From positions 1 through 8,621 of the forward strand of contig JAIFNK010000194.1 of the NCBI GenBank assembly GCA_020047775.1: DNA of 8,621 nucleotides, written 5' to 3'. Positions 1-5,700 of the stretch are shown here, piece by piece (position 1 is the stretch's first letter; every line of letters begins with the position of its first letter). The DNA is from Akkermansia sp. (lineage in GTDB: Bacteria; Verrucomicrobiota; Verrucomicrobiia; Verrucomicrobiales; Akkermansiaceae). The notes under the pieces were generated by a model, which ran no database searches, was not told the DNA's origin, and saw only the letters and a program-made list of their open reading frames with translations. The position numbers and the translations under genes are program-made.

Positions 1-66
1 TGAGGCGGCTGAGGCGGCTGAGGCGGCTGAGGCGGCTGAGGCGGCTGAGGCGGCTGAGGCGGCTGA
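1..66. repeat. 9-bp tandem repeat (TGAGGCGGC)7 plus TGA
   Basis: Seven perfect head-to-tail copies of TGAGGCGGC are followed by a partial copy (TGA), and the array may continue left of the window. Three degenerate 9-mers (CCCATCGCG, CCCATCTCG, CCCTCGTCC) follow at 85-111, so the 9-nt period decays rather than stopping abruptly. One plus-strand frame reads Glu-Ala-Ala repeats to a TAG at 116-118. Another reads Arg-Arg-Leu repeats on to 422. A minus-strand frame reads Pro-Pro-Gln repeats. Because several frames are open on both strands, the array does not by itself show a gene. An intergenic minisatellite is the more likely reading. Confidence 0.95.
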
Positions 67-121
67 TGACCTGGCCCCTTCATACCCATCGCGCCCATCT
101 CGCCCTCGTCCCAGCTAGATC

Positions 122-143
122 CCTGGACGACAAAGCGTCCAGG
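122..143. other. Perfect 8-bp inverted repeat with 6-nt loop
   Basis: CCTGGACG (122-129) and CGTCCAGG (136-143) are exact reverse complements around ACAAAG. The hairpin starts 4 nt after the TAG at 116-118 that ends the Glu-Ala-Ala frame. No T-run follows on either strand, so it is not a standard intrinsic terminator. It may be an intergenic palindromic element or an RNA processing or stability hairpin. Confidence 0.5.
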
Positions 144-290
144 TTGGCCGGCTCCGGGTATAGGCAACCAAAAAAGCCCATTTTCTGTTGCGAGCAAATT
201 CCAGTTATCTATTCTAGAGACGTGCTGCGGAATTTCGTCATCCGCAATACCGATGAAACTCCTCGCACTGGGGAAACCGAGGAAATAATC

Positions 291-422
291 ATGCCCGCAG
301 TATCTCACAATGAACTGATGTTCATTTTTCGTGGGGTTTCCTTCAAACGCGATTACAGAAAAATTCCTGATGCCTCCGTTAGAATATATCTCCGCCAATT
401 TCTCATAGTAACACATGATTAG
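291..422 (+). CDS. Possible small ORF, 43 aa, unrecognised
   Basis: The ATG at 291 is preceded by GAGGAAA (279-285) at good Shine-Dalgarno spacing, and the frame runs to TAG at 420-422. The predicted 43-aa peptide begins MPAVSHNELMFIFRG and is mixed hydrophobic and basic, with no signal peptide or motif I recognise. The region is more AT-rich than the operon to the right. The same frame is open back to the window edge through the repeat array, so openness is weak evidence. It could be a gene remnant or chance. The ribosome site is the only positive support. Confidence 0.17.
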   Translation: MPAVSHNELMFIFRGVSFKRDYRKIPDASVRIYLRQFLIVTHD

Positions 423-460
423 ATTTTGAGATCAAATCGCGAATAAGTCAAACAAAAGTT

Positions 461-486
461 GCAAAAATCCATGTGTGGCTTATTGC
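461..486 (-). terminator. Candidate intrinsic terminator after the minus-strand small ORF
   Basis: Read on the minus strand, an imperfect hairpin begins 1 nt after the TGA at 490-488. The outer pairs are GCAA/TTGC and the inner pairs include CCA/TGG, with two mismatches and a very small apex. It is followed by AACTTTTGTTTGAC, a T-rich but interrupted tail. The stem is AU-rich and not strong, so efficiency would be modest. Its position directly behind a stop codon is what makes it worth listing. Confidence 0.33.
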
Positions 487-487
487 A

Positions 488-634
488 TCACAACATGACC
501 ACGATGATAACCCCGGTCATCAGTTTGAGGATCGTGCCCTCAAGGAAGGCACCCCTCTTTCTCACATCGATGTGAGACATCCAGACTTTCGAGAAGTAAC
601 AAAGAAAGTGGCATAGCAACCGACCCCTCCACAT
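488..634 (-). CDS. Putative small membrane protein, 48 aa
   Basis: This is an unrecognised minus-strand ORF with ATG at 634-632 and TGA at 490-488. Its two hydrophobic stretches are residues 6-18 (LLCHFLCYFSKVW) and about 29-48, ending GTILKLMTGVIIVVML. A basic segment, VRKRG (24-28), lies between them. This suggests a small membrane-associated peptide, but no family is assigned. G or C ends 35 of the 48 sense codons although the neighbouring DNA is AT-richer, which hints at coding. A GGAG lies about 10 nt before the ATG, an acceptable SD. An internal ATG at 580 would give a 30-aa form. A terminator-like hairpin follows the stop. It could be a small membrane protein, a type I toxin-like peptide, the remnant of a larger gene, or chance. 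Confidence 0.3.
   Translation of the reverse strand: MWRGRLLCHFLCYFSKVWMSHIDVRKRGAFLEGTILKLMTGVIIVVML
560..577. repeat. 18-bp perfect palindrome
   Basis: TCTCACATCGATGTGAGA is its own reverse complement across all 18 bases with no spacer. A spacer-free palindrome suits a dimeric DNA-binding protein better than an RNA hairpin. It lies inside the putative minus-strand ORF, over residues 2-7 of the shorter 30-aa form. It could therefore be an operator or simply coding sequence. Confidence 0.5.
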
Positions 635-710
635 GAGAGACACTCTCCACCCGCTTTCCGCGCCGTTCGTTCCTCCCTCTGCTCCCTAGCGTGTGGAGAG
701 AGACTCTCAT
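633..710. repeat. Inverted repeat pair with self-palindromic arms
   Basis: The 18-nt arm at 633-650 matches the reverse complement of 693-710 at 16 of 18 positions, with 42 nt between. After one mismatch, four more bases pair (652-655 with 688-691). Each arm is also a small hairpin: GAGAG-ACA-CTCTC at 635-647 and GAGAG-AGA-CTCTC at 696-708. The left arm overlaps the start of the putative minus-strand ORF. The arrangement resembles extragenic palindromic elements or the ends of a tiny non-autonomous element. No target-site duplication was identified. Confidence 0.55.
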
Positions 711-900
711 CCCCCACAAGAGGGCGTGGGAGTGTTGCCAGCCACTCGCTACGATCCTCGCTACACTCCGCCCAGCCTCGCCACGTTGCGGCGGACTTGG
801 GCTACATTACGCTGCGGTCTCCGCTCCCGTCTGGCAACACACCCACCACGGGGCTGCCGCCCCGAACCCCGCCGAGCGGACGCCCGCTCGACCGCGAGTA
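711..900. other. GC-rich non-coding block with several hairpins
   Basis: This block has no supported gene; the open frames through it have no ribosome site and low-complexity, Arg/Pro/Ala-rich translations. Perfect stems seen are CCCAC/GTGGG (713-717/726-730), GTGTTGCCAG/CTGGCAACAC (732-741/831-840), CGGGGC-TGCC-GCCCCG (849-864) and CGAGCGG-ACGC-CCGCTCG (873-890). The 10-bp pair could close a structure of about 110 nt. The block may be a structured non-coding RNA or an intergenic palindromic repeat. From 900 to about 1027 I see nothing beyond a weak promoter-like match. Confidence 0.4.
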
Positions 901-996
901 TGTTTCACCCCCAAACTGCTTGACGCAGCCCTGTCATCTCTGGCCAGAATAAGAGTCAATGCACAACAGGGAGCATAATTTGCACACACAATTTAC

Positions 997-1025
997 TTGT
1001 CGGTATCAGATTTATGTTATGGAAT
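997..1025 (+). promoter_or_regulatory. Weak sigma70-like promoter candidate for the operon
   Basis: TTGTCG (997-1002) and TGGAAT (1020-1025) each match the -35 and -10 consensus at 4 of 6 positions and are 17 nt apart. The stretch is locally AT-rich between GC-rich blocks. Transcription from here would give a leader of about 210 nt before the ATG at 1241, covering the hairpins described below. The match is too weak to be more than a candidate. Confidence 0.2.
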
Positions 1026-1027
1026 CC

Positions 1028-1190
1028 GACGTCCACTCCGGTGGATGAGGTCTGATAAACCTCTGTATAGGCGGTCGGCATCGACCGCAACGATGCCGCC
1101 AAACCGACCGAATGGCCGGGGAGGCGGTGGCGCATGTCCAAGCCGCCTGCCTTCGGGGAGTCGGCCAAAGGCTATCGCGGTCGGCCTATA
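1028..1190 (+). promoter_or_regulatory. Possible structured 5' leader RNA with competing stems
   Basis: Perfect stems seen: TCCAC-TCCG-GTGGA (1032-1045); TATAGGC/GCCTATA (1066-1072/1184-1190); GCGGTCG-GCAT-CGACCGC (1071-1088); CCGACCG/CGGTCGG (1104-1110/1178-1184); TGGCC/GGCCA (1113-1117/1163-1167); and AGGCGG/CCGCCT (1122-1127/1143-1148). Trimming one base pair lets most of these coexist as a multibranch fold closed at 1066/1190. CGGGGAG occurs twice (1117-1123 and 1154-1160), and both copies are complementary to CTCCCCG at 1203-1209. The second copy extends to 8 bp. Alternative folds near the ribosome site are thus possible. I recognise no known riboswitch class. High GC raises the chance of accidental stems. 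Confidence 0.33.
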
Positions 1191-1216
1191 CCGGCTTTAT
1201 CACTCCCCGTCCACCA

Positions 1217-1239
1217 GGAAGGATTAACGCCCTCCTTCC
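1217..1239 (+). promoter_or_regulatory. Hairpin burying the SD-like site before the first operon gene
   Basis: GGAAGGA (1217-1223) pairs perfectly with TCCTTCC (1233-1239) around a 9-nt loop, and the ATG at 1241 begins 1 nt after the base. The left arm contains the only SD-like sequence in front of the gene, AGGAAGG (1216-1222). In linear form that site is 18 nt from the ATG, longer than usual. When the hairpin is closed the site would be hidden from the ribosome. Either this is a translational control element, or the site is not used and the gene starts without an SD. Confidence 0.4.
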
Positions 1240-1240
1240 C

Positions 1241-2143
1241 ATGAAAACATCACGAATTGTTCCGATCCTAGCCGCTTTCCTCTGCGGACAGAGTTTCGCG
1301 CAGGTAGTCAAAACGCCACCGACCACCACGGTTGCAACCCTTCCGGTTCCCGTCATCGACCACGCTCCCCCGAAAGAACCGATCAAAAAACCGGATTTCA
1401 AAATTGAAAGCACTCAGGTCAAGCTCATCGATGTAGTGGAATCCCCGCCCATGTCAGGTCTGCCACCGGTCGAGGGCACCATGACTCTCACAGTCCATAA
1501 CGTCGCCGATCCCGGCCTGCCCGATCCACCACCACCCGCCCGGCCTAATGTGGACGATTCGAAAGTCTTGGGCGGACTTGAGCCATCGAACGTGAACCGG
1601 AGGGACATGGGCATGGTGGCTATCTCGGCCACGGTATATGACCTCAAACGCACCCTGCTGCGGTGTAACATTTACGGTGGAACCGAAAGAAGGGAAATCA
1701 CCGCTTGGTCGAATATCGATTTCAACCACTTCTGCGGTGTCGGAAATTTTGAGGCCACGGGAGCCAACAAAGAAGTCCGCAGCTATTCCCTGATGATGTG
1801 CATCGGCAATGAAAACACCGAAAACCGCAGTGAGCTTCTGGCATCAAAAGGAGTTGAATACGAAGGACCTGAAATCCCAACCATTCCTGACGGGGCACCC
1901 GCCTTTGTCATCCAAACCGAAAACCCTGATCCTGAAACGGTTACTCTGATAGAAGACCTCCACGCGCTATACCGCGCCGAAGGACCCCGCATGGCTGAAG
2001 CGGCAGCCGCCCGCCAAAAGGCTTACGAGGAAAAGAAAGCCTACCTGCTCGCCAATCCGCCCAAACCCAAAAACGTAACCGTGAATTTCTGGAAACGTGA
2101 AAAACCCGCAGCCACAACCACCCCGGAAGGAGGTCAGCCATGA
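1241..2143 (+). CDS. Secreted proline-rich protein of unknown function, 300 aa
   Basis: This protein is exported but has no family I can name. The start at 1241 is preferred because it gives a clean Sec signal peptide: MKTSR, hydrophobic residues 6-16, and cleavage after SFA (18-20). In-frame ATGs upstream would add an implausible Arg-rich extension. Residues 21-115 are proline-rich and probably extended, including PDPPPPA at 95-100. Residues about 120-215 look like a beta-rich domain with Cys142, Cys165 and Cys187. Residues 230-272 are a charged, alanine-rich helix ending in a PPKPK tail. It begins the operon and overlaps the next gene by ATGA, so the two proteins are probably made together. 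Partnership with the downstream RHS protein is inferred from position only. No catalytic motif is visible. Confidence 0.88.
   Translation: MKTSRIVPILAAFLCGQSFAQVVKTPPTTTVATLPVPVIDHAPPKEPIKKPDFKIESTQVKLIDVVESPPMSGLPPVEGTMTLTVHNVADPGLPDPPPPARPNVDDSKVLGGLEPSNVNRRDMGMVAISATVYDLKRTLLRCNIYGGTERREITAWSNIDFNHFCGVGNFEATGANKEVRSYSLMMCIGNENTENRSELLASKGVEYEGPEIPTIPDGAPAFVIQTENPDPETVTLIEDLHALYRAEGPRMAEAAAARQKAYEEKKAYLLANPPKPKNVTVNFWKREKPAATTTPEGGQP
2128..2134 (+). promoter_or_regulatory. Consensus Shine-Dalgarno site for gene 2
   Basis: AGGAGGT lies 5 nt before the ATG at 2140 and inside the last codons of gene 1. It is the only consensus SD in the operon and fixes the gene 2 start. With the ATGA overlap at 2140-2143, it indicates coupled translation of genes 1 and 2. 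Confidence 0.9.
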
Positions 2144-2673
2144 AATCATCCTCCCGTACATGGTTCCTGCCCATGGTCTGCTTTGTCGCCCTCACGACCA
2201 AAGGAGGAGGCGACCCCGCGCCGCAACCCAATGTGTTATTCACCCAAGGTCTTCAAGGGACTTTCAATGCGGATTGGGAGGGTGTCGCCGGACGCACTTA
2301 CTTCATGCAGTTTTCGGTGGATCTCGTCAACTGGCACTATGCGCCATTCATCGACTTCGGCGACGGCCCGCAAAACCGGGGAATCGAAAGCGATTCCGAC
2401 AAATTCTTCCTCCGTCTCCACTATGGCGACTTCCCCGGAATCACCAGTCTGGACGAGGCGATGAACGCCGACTTGGACGGTGACGGACTCTCGAACATTT
2501 ACGAGGTCACCCACGGGTACAATCCGTTTGACATCAATTCCACCATCGACGGCCCGGACAACTCGCTCGACCCCGACGCTGATGGCATCGGCAACTCCGT
2601 CGAGCAGGCTGCGGGAACCAATCCCATGGCCAAAGACAATCCGCTTCTGAATCTGGATGTCACCGTCGATTGA
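2140..2673 (+). CDS. Small secreted protein with calcium-binding-type (TSP3-like) loops, 177 aa
   Basis: The N-terminus is basic with a short hydrophobic stretch (residues 8-19, FLPMVCFVALTT), a weak export signal without a clear cleavage site. Residues 51-65 (GRTYFMQFSVDLVNW) and 87-95 (DKFFLRLHY) resemble a beta-domain signature recurrent in verrucomicrobial secreted proteins. Two Asp-rich loops follow: DLDGDGLSN (111-119) with IYE after it, and DPDADGIGNSVE (144-155) ending in AAGTNP. Such DxDxDG loops bind calcium in thrombospondin type 3, dockerin and EF-hand families, so calcium-dependent folding outside the cell is expected. The start is set by ATGA overlap and a consensus SD. Placed between gene 1 and the RHS gene, it may be an accessory or adhesive partner. 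That role is an inference. Confidence 0.87.
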   Translation: MKSSSRTWFLPMVCFVALTTKGGGDPAPQPNVLFTQGLQGTFNADWEGVAGRTYFMQFSVDLVNWHYAPFIDFGDGPQNRGIESDSDKFFLRLHYGDFPGITSLDEAMNADLDGDGLSNIYEVTHGYNPFDINSTIDGPDNSLDPDADGIGNSVEQAAGTNPMAKDNPLLNLDVTVD

Positions 2674-2708
2674 AAACCCATTCTTTATCCATTTCCCTCT
2701 CTCACACC

Positions 2709-5700
2709 ATGTTTCGCGCCATTTTTTTCCGCAGCCTTTTGATTCTGCTACTCTCATGCACACCATCTTTCGCCCAGAGCCTTGCCGACGTGCTGAGTTC
2801 CATCCAAGAACGCAAACAGGCATTGGAGCAGCGCACGCAAGTGATATGGCACCTTACTGAAAACTACAGCCCGGACCCTCCCAACGCGGACACTCCACAA
2901 CAAAATCTCATTGTTTGGGACGGGGTTAACAATGCTTTTCCAACGGATGAAGACACAAACGGGCTCAGCGTCGATGCCCGCATCAAGCTCTTGAACCAGG
3001 CTGTCTTGGAGTTCCGCCCCTTGCAAAAGCAATATATCAATCTCCGGAAAGAAGATCTGGCGCAGGGTTCGAAATTCGGCGCGTTGCGCCCGTTCATGCT
3101 CGAAGACTTTGCTGAACCAGGCCGCGTGGAGGTTGGAAATTACCATGCGGTGTTGCGTCATCTCGCTTCATCCGTTCGGCAGTTGACTGTATTGGAATGG
3201 TCGTTTGCTGGTCTGAAGCAAACGATCCGCACGGGCCAACCGAATTCCACAGCTTGGGAGATCGGCAGCTACGGCTCTCTCATGCTTGAGGATTGCAATG
3301 TAACTGGAGGAACAGGTGGATTGGACCAGCAAGTGCTTCATTACAAAGATGTGGCATTATTTGCAGCAACCCCGGGATTGGAAAATCAATTGAATGGCAA
3401 GGTGGGGGTTGTGGTCCGCAATCACTGGTCTCCTGCCACAACAGCCACAATCACCGCAGTTGCCCCCACTTCATGGGACCCGGAAGATGGATCTTGTCAG
3501 ATCGGACTACTCAAACAGAACCCCGATAACGTCTATTCGATGGGGGCCAATCCTCAAATCACCGTAGCGACGTTTCTTGTGCCTCAATGGGAAGGTTCGA
3601 CTGCTAACACGGCGGTTCCATTGGGCTACCAAGTCCAAAGCCCAGGCGGTCTCTTCGCCACTAACACATGGGAAGAGATAAAAGTATTCAATCAATTTGG
3701 AGGCGAAAATATCGTGGGTGCGCCGCATTGCGGATACTATGTTGCTGGGCGTAGTGTAACTGCCTTGTTTGTTCCCACCTTCACCAAGGGTTTGGACACA
3801 CCTGGAAAATCCGAACTGCTCGCAAAATCCGAAAAGGCATCAAGCACACCTCCTGGAGATGCGAAGCCTGTTCTTCATCCTTCACCCGGCATACTTTTTG
3901 GAATTCCATTGGGTGCCAGCCTTGATGGTGGCATTCAAGGCATGATTGGTATCACACCGGGTGAGGTGGATTGGGGGCTTCTCCAACATTCGTTCGAAAA
4001 AATCGGGACGCTTGATGGCAGTCCCAGCAATGACTTGAATTACCCGGAACTCAGCTACCGCTTCGATTTCGCCTCCAGCCTGCGGTTCATCGGACCGGCT
4101 CAGGAATTCCATGTCGTATATGAAACCTCCCGCAAACCCGCCAAGCGAGGTGCCACACTCCCGGCCCAGATGCCGACACCGCAGCAGGTGGCGGCCATGG
4201 GGTGCAAAGTCTTTTTCCGCAACTGGGACCTGCCTCGCCTCAAGCAGGTGGTTTCCCGCGACTTCATCGTCGATATAACCCCACAGGGCCATTATAAGAA
4301 CGAGGTGAAGATCTATCGCAGGCCGATTGCAGCGGGGCCAGTGGACCGCACGCCTGGCACATTGACGAGTATTGAAGGCGCCGAGTTGGTAAGGACATTG
4401 ATTATTAGAAATCCGGATGCGGAAAATGACCCTTATCCAGCCACGCCTGAGAAACTGGAAATCACAGGTGACGGCGCGACATATCAAGTATGGCGCACGG
4501 GTTATTCGACATATAATGGCGGACTCATACCGCCCGACATCCATTTCTCAGTCAGTGGCGGCACGGCTGAAGCCCACACGAAAGACATGGATTTTCAAGG
4601 CGTGGGTCATGTCACCACGGTCACCAAAATTGGCAATAATACAGTTTCATCCGAAACCATCAACGATGCGAAATGGTTTTGGTATTCGGGCATGGAACCC
4701 GCCAACCGCGCGATTACGAAGGGTATCCAGATCACGAACGTGACGAACTCATTTCCTCCGGGAGATCCCGCATGGCCCAATGAACCCAGAGTGGATTGGT
4801 ATCCCCTGTCCAGTCACATCACCATCACCAACGAACCCAATATTGATCTGACGTGGACGACTAGCGGAAGGCTCGCCAGTGCGGCTCAAGGAAGCTGGAA
4901 GACGGAATACTCCATTGACGAAGAAGGTGCACTCAAGGCTGAATCGAAATTCAACAACACCCTGTACGCCACGACATGGACCGAATGGAGCGGCAATGGC
5001 CGCGTTATCAAAACATACAGCGCTCCGGACGGATCTGTCACTTTGAAGAGCGCCGCAGCCGTCGATTGGTCGGAACTCACGCTCGGCGATTTCACCGGCA
5101 CCGGTCTTCCGGGTCTGCCATATCAACTCACCCGCAAAGACGGCAACGAAACCAAATGGACATGGACGCTTGGTGCCGATCACTCCGGCGCAGTCAAAGT
5201 CGAATCCGGCCAGTTTTCCGAAGGCAATCTTCAAACCGGAAAAACTCAGTGGACCGCCTGGAATGACCGCAGTTATCCTACAATCACCACAACGGATCTA
5301 ACTGCCAATGAAACGACACTAGTCGCCTTCTCCGGGGCGAGCCAGTCCACCGGATGGGGCGCTCCCGAGCAATGGGCGAACTACCTTACCAATCTCTCCA
5401 GCGTCATCGCGTATCAACCGGGTCTCACCCGACCGAGTTCCATCACATCACCGTTGGGACTTGCCACCGTATTTTCCGACTACGACGTTTTCAACCGGCC
5501 CGGAAAAACTGTTAGCAACGGGATCACCGCCACCCATAACTATGCCGCTCTTTCCGTGACCAGCACCTACGGCGGCACGGGTGTCGTAACAGGTTCGCAA
5601 TCCTCGATGACAAGCAATGTCGAGGGCACATCGATCACTCAGGGAATGACTTGGGGTGGGGTGACGCAATCCACCGGCACGGACCGCGGCGCATCCGCGA

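Noticed and set aside
2..118. C-terminal end of an upstream gene, (Glu-Ala-Ala)7 followed by a short Ser/Pro/Arg tail to TAG at 116
   Set aside because: The array is open in several frames on both strands, and the tail falls in degenerate 9-mers, so the reading is not distinguishable from an intergenic satellite.
122..143. Intrinsic terminator for an upstream gene
   Set aside because: The stem is strong, but no T-tract follows on either strand and the upstream gene is not established.
226..246. TGCGGA/TCCGCA hairpin with a 9-nt loop
   Set aside because: A lone 6-bp stem with no neighbouring gene boundary or T-run is expected by chance at this scale.
66..422. 118-aa plus-strand ORF starting in the repeat
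   Set aside because: There is no ribosome site at 66, it runs through the 122-143 hairpin, and only the part from 291 has any start support.
691..978. 95-aa plus-strand ORF and overlapping frames at 693-923 and 807-989
   Set aside because: They have no SD, Arg/Pro/Ala-rich low-complexity translations, and lie on a GC-rich hairpin block where long open frames arise by chance.
1112..1240. N-terminal extension of gene 1 to the ATG at 1112
   Set aside because: It would place about 43 Arg-rich residues ahead of a textbook signal peptide that starts at 1241, and it overlaps the structured leader.
2236..2823. 195-aa minus-strand ORF
   Set aside because: It is antisense to gene 2 and the RHS start; its Val/Glu/Gly-rich translation mirrors the Asp-rich calcium loops on the plus strand.
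3882..4544. 220-aa minus-strand ORF
   Set aside because: It lies wholly inside the RHS gene in antisense; the plus frame carries recognisable RHS features and is unbroken for 1971 codons.
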